A DNA stretch of 15,890 bases from Lentisphaerota bacterium (GTDB lineage Bacteria > Verrucomicrobiota > Lentisphaeria > Victivallales > GWF2-50-93). Location: assembly GCA_025360875.1 (NCBI GenBank), contig JANYBI010000636.1, positions 1-15,890 on the forward strand, given 5' to 3'. Below the pieces are notes generated by a model. It did no database searches. It saw nothing but the letters and a program-made list of their open reading frames with translations, and was not told the origin of the DNA. Positions 5,217 through 12,401 of the stretch are shown piece by piece. Made by a program: the position numbers and the translations under genes. Positions within the stretch are counted from its first letter, which is position 1, and each line of letters begins with the position of its first letter.

Positions 5217-7253
5217 ATGGCGGCACTTCAAATGATTGACTTTGATTCCTCACCTGCACCGGAGCTGCTGCCGATGAAGGCCCCGGCTGCGGAACTCGCA
5301 AAGGTTGAACCCTGCGAGATCCGCGCAAGGGTGGAGAATACGGACCTGGTACCGGCTGAGGCCAGGACAAAGGCCCAGGAACGGCTCAACTTCTGCCAGA
5401 TGGTCCTGGAGAAGATGAGGCATACCGGCAAGCCGATGCGCGAGGCCTGCGAGATAATCGCGCTCAATTTCGCGGAGAGTTTCCCGTTATTGCTCAATGG
5501 CGGCAAAGGCGGTTCTAGCCAACTCACATACAATAACTGCCGTCACTGGCTGTCGCTCCTGGGAAAGAACCCGGACGGCAACTACAACTTTGCGAATTCC
5601 GCAGCACTGTGCGACAACTACAAGAGGGGCGCGCAGTTCGAGAACAGGAAAGGCGACGAAAAGTTCTGGCAGTATTTCTTCAGCCTGTACCTGAACAAGA
5701 ACAGGCTCCCGGCCACTCAGGCCTACAAGCTGGCGGTGACAAAGCTCAGGAAGGAAAATCCTTTCGCGATAGTGCCGACCAGGCAGCAGGCGACATACAG
5801 GATAGGCCAGCTGGATCCAGCGGCGGTACTGCTTGCCAGGAACGGCGAGGAAGCGCTGAAAAATTCATTCATCGACTATATCAGGCGCGACTGGACGGAC
5901 GTGCAGCCAGGCATGGTGATGGTGTCGGATTCCAGGGATTTCGACTTCTTCATCAAGGCGTGGGACGAGGAAAAGCAGGCCTGGAAGGCCGTGCGCCCGA
6001 AGATTTGCGGGATGATCGATGCCAGGAGCTGGTATATCACCAGCTGGCAGATAACGATCGAGGCAATCAACTGCGCTACGATCACCGATGCGCTGGCCCT
6101 GCATATAGTCCGGAACAACGGGCATATCCCGGGATTCCTGTACGTCGACAATGGCAAAGACTTCACAGCGTCCGGATTCAGCGAGCCGGTCAAGTTCGAC
6201 GGGTATGAGCATTCCATCTTCAAGGAGCTTGGAATCCATATGGTCAATTCGCTGCCATACAACGGACGTGCGAAGACAATAGAAAGGCTGTTCCGCGACG
6301 TAATGCAGCAGTTTGACAAGCTTTTCGCCTCGTATGTGGGTTCACGCCCGGGCGAGCGCCCGGACACGGCGCAATTCTTTGCTGACAATCCGGAGAAGCT
6401 GCCATCGCTTGAGCAGCTCTGCCAGATATTCGCCGCCTGGATAAAGGAATATCATGCCACGCCGAAGCGCGGCGAGATCCATCGCGGGCAGAGTCCGGAA
6501 CAAATCTGGGAAGGGCGCATCCAGCAGCGCGAACCTCTTTCAAACGATCGCCTGTTCATGGCCTTCCTGAGGCCCGAGGCGGCATTGAGGACCGTCCATC
6601 GCGGTCCGGCGATCAGCCTGGACAAGGTTGAATACTACGCCCAGGAGCTCTGGACCTACCTGGATAAGAAAGTGATGCTGAAGACGGACCGCAACGATCC
6701 GGAACATATCTATGCGTTCACCGTCGACGGCGCGCTTATCTGCGAATGTCGCACCCGGGCAAAAGTCAAAGCCTTGGATTTCAGCGAAGAAAACCGCGGC
6801 ATGATTGCCGAGGGGATGTCACGGCAGCGCCAGCAGATAAGAAAGGCCTACACGGCAATAGAACAGCTCACCGGCGGATACAACGTGCTGAGCCCGATCG
6901 CCCTGATGGCGATGCCTCCGGACGCGAAGATCGTCAAGGACGGCGAAAGGACCAGCGTGAAAGGGGCTGCGCACAAGTTCGTGCATTATATCGTGGAGGG
7001 AAGTGGCCAAGTGGCCGAGTTGCCAAGTGGGGAAGGGAACGAATCGGAGAATGGGAGAATCGGAGAATCGGCGAGGGAAGAAGAAAGGCAGAAAATAGAT
7101 TTCAAGGAAGATCGCCAGGAAGCGAAGATGCAGGAATTCCAGAATGCGGTTTTCAAGAATGAATCGGAGAATCGGAGAACCGGAGAATCGGAGACTGCGA
7201 GTCTCGCAGATTTCCATAAGTTCATAGTTTCAAAGAAAAAAGAAGAAGAATAA
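5217..7253 (+). CDS. muA: MuA-like DDE transposase, 678 aa
   Basis: Length is close to Mu A (663). After an N-terminal linker, residues about 55-135 form a helical I-beta-like DNA-binding region. Residues about 140-220 form the I-gamma region that is duplicated in part at 2213-2540. The RNase H-like core follows. I assign the catalytic triad as D238 (SDSRDF), D311 (YVDNGKDF) and E356 (AKTIERLFRD), by alignment with Mu D269, D336 and E392. A beta-barrel C-domain follows (YYAQELWTYL to CECRTRAKVKALDF). The last 80 or so residues are low-complexity and partly encoded by octamer tandem repeats, where MuA has its MuB-contacting domain III. I see no counterpart of the enhancer-binding I-alpha domain. 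A likely GGCGGGG ribosome-binding site precedes the ATG. It catalyses replicative transposition with MuB. Confidence 0.93.
   Translation: MAALQMIDFDSSPAPELLPMKAPAAELAKVEPCEIRARVENTDLVPAEARTKAQERLNFCQMVLEKMRHTGKPMREACEIIALNFAESFPLLLNGGKGGSSQLTYNNCRHWLSLLGKNPDGNYNFANSAALCDNYKRGAQFENRKGDEKFWQYFFSLYLNKNRLPATQAYKLAVTKLRKENPFAIVPTRQQATYRIGQLDPAAVLLARNGEEALKNSFIDYIRRDWTDVQPGMVMVSDSRDFDFFIKAWDEEKQAWKAVRPKICGMIDARSWYITSWQITIEAINCATITDALALHIVRNNGHIPGFLYVDNGKDFTASGFSEPVKFDGYEHSIFKELGIHMVNSLPYNGRAKTIERLFRDVMQQFDKLFASYVGSRPGERPDTAQFFADNPEKLPSLEQLCQIFAAWIKEYHATPKRGEIHRGQSPEQIWEGRIQQREPLSNDRLFMAFLRPEAALRTVHRGPAISLDKVEYYAQELWTYLDKKVMLKTDRNDPEHIYAFTVDGALICECRTRAKVKALDFSEENRGMIAEGMSRQRQQIRKAYTAIEQLTGGYNVLSPIALMAMPPDAKIVKDGERTSVKGAAHKFVHYIVEGSGQVAELPSGEGNESENGRIGESAREEERQKIDFKEDRQEAKMQEFQNAVFKNESENRRTGESETASLADFHKFIVSKKKEEE
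7001..7080 (+). repeat. octamer tandem array inside the transposase 3' end
   Basis: Ten consecutive 8-base units run in one phase. The first four are variants of AAGTGGCC, then one intermediate unit, then four variants of GAATCGGA and a decayed last unit. Since 8 is not a multiple of 3, three units encode an 8-residue repeat. The result is the low-complexity tail NESENGRIGES and its surroundings. Confidence 0.8.
7161..7208 (+). repeat. second octamer array in the transposase 3' end
   Basis: Four in-phase units of GAATCGGA or GAACCGGA are followed by two decayed units. It encodes NESENRRTGES, nearly the same peptide as the array at 7041-7072, so the tail carries two copies of one repeat peptide about 40 residues apart. 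Confidence 0.75.
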
Positions 7254-7322
7254 AACTTGGCCACTTTAACAACGTCCGGCTACGCTGAGAAGCTACGCCG
7301 CGACTAACGGAGGAAATGAGAG

Positions 7323-8411
7323 ATGACTACGAGAACTGCAGGCGAGACAAGAGGCGATGACAAACACGCGGCGCACGATGCCGAAAACCCGGCACCTGAG
7401 GCGGGGATGTCGAATGATGTGATAAATATCGGCCTTAACATCTTCAAGGCCGGTACCAGACGTTATGATCAGAAGGTCCAGGATTCCCTGGAATGGCTCT
7501 GGGGATATACCCATGATGTCCTGGGCGGCAGCAAGATTGCCCTGGAGAAAGAGACCGGCTTCGACTTCAAATACCTCTACGATGCGCTCACAGGCCGCGC
7601 AGACTGCGATTTAAGCGGCCTCTGTGAATCAATCGACGCCATGAAGGTCAGGGCGGCCAAGAAAATGAACCTGGTTGAGACGATTGTCACGAAAAGGATT
7701 GCAGAGACGCTTGATTATGCCAGGGACTTTTCCGCCATGGTGACTATAAAGGGGCCTACCGGGCGCGGGAAGACTTATACCGCGCAGCATTGGGCGCGGA
7801 TGAACAATCACGGGGCGACACGCTATGTGAGGGCGACCAGCGGATGCAGCAGGAAAAGCCTGGTGACCATGCTCTGCCAGAGCTGCGGGATCGGCGTGAA
7901 CGGCAAGAAGGGCTCGGAACTGGAGCTGCGCCTCTTCAAGGCATTCTCCGCCAGGAATGTAATCATCATCGACGAGGCCGGACATCTGATGCCTAAAAGC
8001 GGCTGGACAACCAGTGCGATCGAATTCGTCAGGGACCTCCATGACATGTGCGGCTGCGGCGTGGCGCTGATCTTCACGGATGTATACCTGGAGGAAATGA
8101 AACACGGCAAGCTTGCGAACTATTTCGAGCAGTTCATAGGGCGCATAAAATTCCCCCTGGAGATTCCAAAGGAAGTGCTCCGGGATGAAGTCCTGGCGGC
8201 TGTAAAGGCGTTCAATTCCCGTCCGTCTGCGGAACTTGTGAAACTCGCCGTGGACCTGTGCAGGCAGCGCGACGGCAAGCTCAGGACCTTGTTTGAGGAC
8301 CTGAAACGCGCCCGGGATTTCGCAAAGAAGTCCAGCCGCGAACTCACGCATGCGGACCTGAAGATCGCCGCCGAGTGGAGGAAGTCGGGCGGAATATGGC
8401 CTGAGGAGTAA
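7323..8411 (+). CDS. muB: MuB-like AAA+ ATPase (target-DNA activator), 362 aa
   Basis: The Walker A motif is G144-P-T-G-R-G-K-T and Walker B is VIIIDEAG with D217 and E218, the spacing of the MuB/TniB/IstB group of AAA+ ATPases. Residues 30-110 before the ATPase core form a helical region that would hold the non-specific DNA-binding part. The C-terminal part (ELVKLAVDLCRQRDGKLRTL to LTHADLKIAAEWR) resembles the MuB C-terminal helical domain. The protein is a little longer than Mu B (312). MuB coats target DNA with ATP, attracts the MuA-donor complex and gives target immunity. A GGAGG site lies 9 bases before the ATG, and the gene follows the transposase as expected. Confidence 0.92.
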   Translation: MTTRTAGETRGDDKHAAHDAENPAPEAGMSNDVINIGLNIFKAGTRRYDQKVQDSLEWLWGYTHDVLGGSKIALEKETGFDFKYLYDALTGRADCDLSGLCESIDAMKVRAAKKMNLVETIVTKRIAETLDYARDFSAMVTIKGPTGRGKTYTAQHWARMNNHGATRYVRATSGCSRKSLVTMLCQSCGIGVNGKKGSELELRLFKAFSARNVIIIDEAGHLMPKSGWTTSAIEFVRDLHDMCGCGVALIFTDVYLEEMKHGKLANYFEQFIGRIKFPLEIPKEVLRDEVLAAVKAFNSRPSAELVKLAVDLCRQRDGKLRTLFEDLKRARDFAKKSSRELTHADLKIAAEWRKSGGIWPEE

Positions 8412-8459
8412 GAGGGAAGTGCGAAAGTTCGGAAATGCGAGAGTGCGAAAGTTAAAAAA
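8412..8459 (+). repeat. octamer tandem array after the MuB gene
   Basis: Six in-phase 8-base units begin at the first base after the MuB stop and run into the next gene's ribosome-binding site. Examples are TGCGAAAG twice, TGCGAGAG and TTCGGAAA. Its unit differs from the GAATCGGA arrays but has the same period and purine bias. Confidence 0.65.
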
Positions 8460-8471
8460 AGGATAAGGAAT

Positions 8472-9104
8472 ATGCCAAGGATAAGAATGAAGAAGATCGA
8501 AGCGCAGACACTTTTAAAACACCTGGAAAAAGATGTTTTTTACCGAGAAAGACATACTCAGAAAGAGTTCTGCGCCAGAGTACAGGCGACGCTAGGGTTG
8601 AAACTGCCTTATAATAAAATATGGCAGATGGCCAATAGGAATAAAATCGGCCTGCATACGCTGGAATCAAAAATCAAAAAAAGAAGCTCGGTTTCGATTG
8701 TGGTACCGGAAAAGCCATCAGCTGATATTGAGTCGAAGGATGTCCTGAACAATGACGCCGAATATCTCTACATGTTCCCGGCTCATCTGCTTGCGGACAA
8801 GGATTTCTGCTACCAGTGGGAATGCTGGGAGAAATACAAGACGAAACAAGGACGCGCCGTTTCCAAAGCATCGGCGCTGTTCTGCGTTGACGCCCTTGGG
8901 AAGATGAAACCGGCAGAAGCTGCTATGGCGATCCGGAATTCAATAGATGCCGGGGAACCCGCAATCAGAATGCCGGAGAAAAATTCATCCATCAGCCAGG
9001 CCGGGCTTCAGCAGATCCTGGCCGAGTGTGGCCAGGCTTTTCAAGTCATGTCTGAATTGAATGCGAATATCGCGAGGCTGTTCAAAAGGATGGAAAGGAG
9101 CTGA
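8472..9104 (+). CDS. early phage protein, possible DNA-binding N-terminus, 210 aa
   Basis: No family recognised with certainty. The basic N-terminus (PRIRMKKIEAQTLLKHLEKD, then a Tyr-Arg rich stretch with FCARVQATLGLKLPYNKIWQ) could be a helix-turn-helix. A linker follows (residues about 65-95). The C-terminal half contains KASALFCVDALGKMKPAEAA and ends in a helix that may oligomerise. A GGATAAGGA site precedes the start. Its stop overlaps the gemA start by one base (TGATG), which places it firmly in the transposition and replication operon. Confidence 0.65.
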   Translation: MPRIRMKKIEAQTLLKHLEKDVFYRERHTQKEFCARVQATLGLKLPYNKIWQMANRNKIGLHTLESKIKKRSSVSIVVPEKPSADIESKDVLNNDAEYLYMFPAHLLADKDFCYQWECWEKYKTKQGRAVSKASALFCVDALGKMKPAEAAMAIRNSIDAGEPAIRMPEKNSSISQAGLQQILAECGQAFQVMSELNANIARLFKRMERS

Positions 9105-9781
9105 TGCTCGCCAGAAACTACATCGCGCAGATACACATTGAAAAGCAGCATGCCGGGCTTCAGGACGAGGAATACCGGAATCTGCTCTTCGAAGTGGCAG
9201 GCGTCAGATCCTCGAAGAATCTCCAGGATGACGAGGCGGATGCCGTCATTGAGGCGATCAAGGCCGAGGGCGAACAGCGTGAAGGCTGGAAATCCCGGCA
9301 GCTGGTGAAATGGCGTCAATATCTGAAATTCTGCGCGATGAGCGAACAGGAAGGCAACGAGTTGCTCTTCAAGGTGACTGGCCTGATGAGCTGCGAGGCT
9401 CCAGGGCTTGCCCAGGCTGATTTCGACATGGCGATGGCCGAGATCGAGTCACTCCTGGAGGACAAGCTTTCAGCTGCAGAAGTTCCCATGCCCGGGGGGA
9501 TAGACCTGAATTTCTGGCGGTCCCGGAATCCCCGGAACGGCCAGGCCAACAGGCGGAGCATCCGGGAGATCCGTCAGCAGTGGGCGGAACTGTGCGAGTA
9601 TCTGGAAGAGGGCAAGCAGAATGAAGATTACATGTACGGATTCTGCGCGCATGTATGCAGGCATAACCCGGCAAAGCCCCTCTCGGAACTGACCGAGAAG
9701 GAAGCCGGGCGGATAATCGAGGCGATCAAGCAGAGGATTGAACAGGAAAAGAAGAAACTGGCGGCAGATGTGCCGTTCTGA
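9104..9781 (+). CDS. gemA: GemA/gp16-like (DUF1018) Mu early protein, 225 aa
   Basis: The N-terminus (ARNYIAQIHIEKQHAGLQDE, then EYRNLLFEVAGVRSSKNLQD) carries the hallmark pattern of the Mu gp16/GemA family. This is a small helical domain with an IHI motif, a YR..L core and a GxxSxxxL loop. Mu GemA alters host gyrase activity and host gene expression during lytic growth. Residues 87-115 (LLFKVTGLMSCEAPGLAQAD and on) echo residues 27-53 in the same order, so the protein seems to contain two related repeats. The C-terminal third (INE-poor, RRSIREIRQQWAELCEYLEE) is helical and ends basic. It is translationally coupled to the preceding gene. Confidence 0.8.
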   Translation: MLARNYIAQIHIEKQHAGLQDEEYRNLLFEVAGVRSSKNLQDDEADAVIEAIKAEGEQREGWKSRQLVKWRQYLKFCAMSEQEGNELLFKVTGLMSCEAPGLAQADFDMAMAEIESLLEDKLSAAEVPMPGGIDLNFWRSRNPRNGQANRRSIREIRQQWAELCEYLEEGKQNEDYMYGFCAHVCRHNPAKPLSELTEKEAGRIIEAIKQRIEQEKKKLAADVPF

Positions 9782-9794
9782 AACGGAGGTGCGT

Positions 9795-9971
9795 ATGAGG
9801 TCGAGAAGATATGAAAAGCTTGTGATGTTTCCCAAGCCGGGCAAGGAAAATCAGCCTGCGAGACCGATTACGATCACAAATGTCCCGAGACATATTAGGA
9901 TCCTGAATGCTCCGAAAGCGGAAATACATATCAGGACAGAAGACTGCGCTCCTCTAAGGCTGGGATTATGA
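9795..9971 (+). CDS. small hypothetical protein, 58 aa
   Basis: The start at 9795 follows a strong ACGGAGG site. An in-frame ATG at 9738 would lie within gemA. The N-terminus is basic (MRSRRYEKLVMFPKPGKENQ), and the rest looks like a small beta-rich fold with alternating hydrophobics (RPITITNVPRHIRILNAPKA). No family recognised. The stop overlaps the next gene's start (ATGA). Confidence 0.6.
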   Translation: MRSRRYEKLVMFPKPGKENQPARPITITNVPRHIRILNAPKAEIHIRTEDCAPLRLGL

Positions 9972-10123
9972 ATCTACTGCTTGAACATAAGGAGAAGATT
10001 TTTCCAGTGGCGCTCATCCTGATGAGCGTGGCTGCGGCAGTGGCTTATTTCTGCTGCGGAGACGTGAAAAAAGGAATCTACTGGACCGCTGCGGCGGTCC
10101 TCACAGCAAGCATAACATTTTAG
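9968..10123 (+). CDS. small two-span membrane protein, 51 aa
   Basis: Two hydrophobic segments are visible, residues about 11-29 (IFPVALILMSVAAAVAYFCC) and 35-51 (KGIYWTAAAVLTASITF). They are separated by a short charged turn (GDVKK). Such size and topology are seen in phage holin-like or small inner-membrane proteins. No lysis enzyme is nearby, so I do not call it a holin. It starts by ATGA overlap with the preceding gene. Its last 50 bases are duplicated outside any gene at 10556-10617. Confidence 0.6.
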   Translation: MNLLLEHKEKIFPVALILMSVAAAVAYFCCGDVKKGIYWTAAAVLTASITF

Positions 10124-10130
10124 GAGAAAA
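10069..10130 (+). repeat. direct repeat copy 1 (gene end plus ribosome-binding site)
   Basis: The segment runs from AAAAGGAATCTACTGGACCG through CATTTTAGGAGAAA. It contains the hairpin GGACCGC-TGCG-GCGGTCC and the ribosome-binding site of the following gene. It is nearly repeated at 10556-10617. Here it encodes the C-terminus of the 51-aa membrane protein. Confidence 0.75.
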
Positions 10131-10134
10131 CAAC

Positions 10135-10554
10135 ATGAAGAACAAGACGGAAAGCAGAATCATTATTGAGATGAAAAACATCGATCATGCGGAAAAAATA
10201 GCCAAGGCATTGGAAGAAATTACAAAAATCTGGTCCCAAGGGGGAGATGCAACTTTAGCATCTTTTAAGATCGGCCACGATGTGAATATTCGGAAAATAT
10301 ATCATGAAATAACAAGCTGCCTGGAGGATAATTCCCAACACTCTTTTTCTCAGGTAATGAAAAGGCTTTACCAGGAAAAGAATGAGCTTGACGGCAGGCT
10401 GAAGAAATTACTTGCCTTCCAGGAAACTGCGAAGTTCAAACAGCTTCTCGCAGCTCATATCAAGCTCCTGAACCGCCAGCGGCTTATCATGGAATTATAC
10501 AGCGAAGTCCTCGCCGAGCGGATTGACATGGGAATCAGCTTTAACGAAAAATAA
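10135..10554 (+). CDS. phage protein with crAss001_48-like C-terminal helix pair, 139 aa
   Basis: The C-terminal half (VMKRLYQEKNELDGRLKKLL, then AFQETAKFKQL to RQRLIMELYSEVLAERI) follows the well-known short-phage-protein pattern of two long helices around a conserved E..EL..R...L core. The pattern is found in proteins labelled crAss001_48-related. The N-terminal 60 residues (ESRIIIEMKNIDHAEKIAKA and on) are extra and unrecognised. Molecular role unknown. TAGGAG lies at a proper distance before the ATG. Confidence 0.6.
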   Translation: MKNKTESRIIIEMKNIDHAEKIAKALEEITKIWSQGGDATLASFKIGHDVNIRKIYHEITSCLEDNSQHSFSQVMKRLYQEKNELDGRLKKLLAFQETAKFKQLLAAHIKLLNRQRLIMELYSEVLAERIDMGISFNEK

Positions 10555-10555
10555 G

Positions 10556-10617
10556 AAAAGGAACCTACTGGACCGCTGCGGCGGTCCAGAATATCACAGT
10601 AACATTTTAGGAGAAAT
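10556..10617 (+). repeat. direct repeat copy 2 in an intergenic leader
   Basis: This is a noncoding near-copy of 10069-10130. The first 32 bases match with one change, the middle has drifted, and the last 14 or so bases (AACATTTTAGGAGA) match again. It supplies the ribosome-binding site of the 132-aa gene. It appears to be the remnant of a tandem duplication that also copied the end of the 51-aa gene. Confidence 0.75.
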
Positions 10618-10618
10618 T

Positions 10619-11017
10619 ATGTGGAAGTTTATAAAAGGCGAGAAGGATTTCAATTGCTGGCATAAAAAGAATCTGATATCATACCCGCAGACCCCTGAAA
10701 AATATCCGTGCATTGTGATTAAGAAAATAGACCCTGACGAATGCACAAGCAACCATGTCCTATACGGAGAGGATGTTAAGAAAATGATACAATCTTTCAT
10801 CACATATTTCAGAGGGGAATCTGCAATTGCAGACCTAGTTCTTTCCTGGGGAACTCCTCTTAATCTTAAAGGAGAAATGCGGGTTCATCCTTTCCAGGAT
10901 CTCCCGCCAGGCTCCTCTGAAACTCCAATGCCGCCATGCAAGCCGCCACTGAAATGCAGGTGTATGATCATTGTCAATGGCAGATGCACTATATGCCAGA
11001 GGATAGTGAAGAAATGA
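10619..11017 (+). CDS. hypothetical protein with Cys-rich tail, 132 aa
   Basis: The start at 10619 lies behind TAGGAG. The longer in-frame start at 10523 would run through the duplicated leader. The first 95 residues are an unrecognised mixed fold. The C-terminus (PPCKPPLKCRC, then GRCTICQRIV) has a run of Cys pairs typical of a small zinc-binding knuckle. Its stop overlaps the next start (ATGA). It is the first of three consecutive Cys-rich genes. Confidence 0.6.
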   Translation: MWKFIKGEKDFNCWHKKNLISYPQTPEKYPCIVIKKIDPDECTSNHVLYGEDVKKMIQSFITYFRGESAIADLVLSWGTPLNLKGEMRVHPFQDLPPGSSETPMPPCKPPLKCRCMIIVNGRCTICQRIVKK

Positions 11018-11328
11018 CCACCGCCGACACAATGGCTGCTGAAAAGACGCTCACGAAGATTGAGCAGGAAGCATGTCCATTTCTCAATGAACAAGAGCCT
11101 GGATGCTGCCAGTGCGAGGAAGAATGCGGGAGCCGGGAATGTGCGTTCGGAGACGCGATCGGATGCAAGAAAAGCATGGCCTGCAGCGCGTGGTGCCCTA
11201 GGCTGATGAGCTTTGCAGTAGCCGAAGATCGAAACGGAGAATCCTCCTCCGCAAAGCCTACGGCGGACAAGTCGGTGAAACGGAGAACCGGCGTACAGAT
11301 AGAACAATTTCCAGATTACATAATTTAA
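11014..11328 (+). CDS. Cys-rich hypothetical protein, 104 aa
   Basis: The start overlaps the preceding stop (ATGA at 11014-11017). Between residues about 21 and 61 there are nine cysteines in a short space (ACP, GCCQCEEECG, REC, GCKK, MACS, WCP), a likely metal-binding module. The C-terminal part is read through a degenerate octamer array (11273-11296) and a small palindromic stretch (TCCGC...GCGGA near 11249-11267). It therefore looks like DNA-repeat-derived tail and not conserved protein. Function unknown. Confidence 0.55.
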   Translation: MTTADTMAAEKTLTKIEQEACPFLNEQEPGCCQCEEECGSRECAFGDAIGCKKSMACSAWCPRLMSFAVAEDRNGESSSAKPTADKSVKRRTGVQIEQFPDYII

Positions 11329-11338
11329 AAGGAGAAAA

Positions 11339-11515
11339 ATGAAAACAGTAATTCCATTCATTCTGCTTATTATCCTGGTATTGAGCATCCTAATCGGTAT
11401 CTGGGTATTTAGGTCAAAGATGAAATCTAATGCGTTCAACAATGTGACCGGGAAGAATGTCTCCACGTGGGATGCCATGTGGATTGAACTCAGAGTGCAG
11501 GAGCCGTCAAAATGA
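11339..11515 (+). CDS. small single-span membrane protein, 58 aa
   Basis: A strong AAAGGAG site lies 6 bases before the ATG. Residues 4-24 (VIPFILLIILVLSILIGIWV) form one membrane segment, followed by a positive stop-transfer patch (FRSKMK) and a short soluble tail ending at a TGA that overlaps the next ATG. It is probably an N-in or signal-anchor protein. Spanin and holin roles cannot be judged. No family recognised. Confidence 0.6.
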   Translation: MKTVIPFILLIILVLSILIGIWVFRSKMKSNAFNNVTGKNVSTWDAMWIELRVQEPSK

Positions 11516-11841
11516 TATGGATTTCAATCAAATGCGTTACGGCGTTCTGTCTTTTAGTCTGGCTGCTTTACTGGCTCTGGGAGGAAAGTGATTTTCAGTT
11601 CTTCAAAAAGACAATGAAGAAAGTCTCTGAAATAAATAAAGCAGCCGATGATCTCAAATTGGAACCAATTTCATCATACGATGAAGATTACATGGAGGAA
11701 GATGTCTGCGAGGGCTGCGGCGAGGCGTTTGGAGAAGGGCATTGTCCGCTGTGTTGTGGAATAAGTTACGCCTGCGGTTCGGAGGAATGCGATTTTTGCA
11801 ACTACGCGGATGAATGTGCGGAGGACGCGAACAAATTATGA
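11512..11841 (+). CDS. membrane-anchored Cys-rich protein, 109 aa
   Basis: The N-terminal segment (ISIKCVTAFCLLVWLLYWLW) spans the membrane. A charged linker (residues about 25-65) follows. The C-terminal 45 residues hold nine cysteines in CxxC-type pairs (VCEGCGEAF, HCPLCCG, ACG, ECDFC, DEC), likely two zinc-binding sites. It is bounded by ATGA overlaps on both sides, so it belongs to a tight group with the 58-aa membrane protein. Function unknown. Confidence 0.6.
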   Translation: MIWISIKCVTAFCLLVWLLYWLWEESDFQFFKKTMKKVSEINKAADDLKLEPISSYDEDYMEEDVCEGCGEAFGEGHCPLCCGISYACGSEECDFCNYADECAEDANKL

Positions 11842-12401
11842 AAACAAAAGTTCTTTTCCTGGGCTTTGCGGATCTCAAGATCGACCTGGCCAGGTTCGCG
11901 GATCACGATATCTGGACCATGAATGACTTCTATAAATGGTTCCCAGGGCTGAAGCCGAACGCCGTCTTTGAAATCCATAGGGAAGGTACGCTGGCAATAG
12001 CAATGCAACAGGGACGTTATCCGGGAGACTATAAGGCGAAATTCAATGAGTCCGGAGCCGATATTGTTACCAGGTTTTCGCACGGCCTGGACAATGAATT
12101 CATTATCGATGAGAGCAAACTTGTTCTTCTCTTCGGCGAGAAATTCTTTGTCGGCACATTCAGTTACATGTTTGCGATGGCAATCCTTCAGGGTTTTGAG
12201 CAAGGTTATAAGCAAATCACGGTCAGGGGAATACACCTGGACCGGAAAACCGAATATTATACGCAGATTCCCGGGATGCTCAGGAATATCGATGAGGCCA
12301 GACAGCGCGGTATGACGGTAGACGTTCCTGGGGATTTTGAGTTCACATGGCGCACACTCGCATATCAAGTAAAAGAAGAATGGAGGGGGATTTATGGTTA
12401 A
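11838..12401 (+). CDS. phage Rossmann-like protein of unknown function, 187 aa
   Basis: I chose the ATG at 11838 (ATGA overlap) over 11814, which lies inside the previous gene. The layout has a beta-strand start (KTKVLFLGFAD), a W-T-M-N-D motif, a F-E-I-H motif, then FFVGTFSYMFAMAILQGFEQ and ITVRGIHLDRKTEY. It follows a recurrent phage family that I know only as hypothetical, with a nucleotide-sugar or Rossmann-like look (G-based first strand, TxxYMxAMAI helix, final GRGM-like stretch). The enzymatic role, if any, is not known to me. Its presence suggests true phage ancestry for this region. Confidence 0.6.
   Translation: MKTKVLFLGFADLKIDLARFADHDIWTMNDFYKWFPGLKPNAVFEIHREGTLAIAMQQGRYPGDYKAKFNESGADIVTRFSHGLDNEFIIDESKLVLLFGEKFFVGTFSYMFAMAILQGFEQGYKQITVRGIHLDRKTEYYTQIPGMLRNIDEARQRGMTVDVPGDFEFTWRTLAYQVKEEWRGIYG

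Noticed and set aside
5609..6208. Long overlapping rightward frame inside the transposase gene (199 aa), and similar long frames antisense to the transposase, MuB and methylase genes
   Set aside because: They lie wholly inside strongly supported genes, lack ribosome-binding sites and have low-complexity, shadow-like composition.
8420..8451. GTGCGAAAGTT pair after the MuB gene as transposase sites
   Set aside because: They lack the final AAC of the TGCGAAAAC sites and are fully explained as units of the period-8 array.
11246..11268. REP-like palindrome TCCGC...GCGGA in the 104-aa gene, with a loosely similar stretch near 7274-7303
   Set aside because: The arms are only about 5 bases, the two places differ too much to call a repeat family, and no third copy was found.
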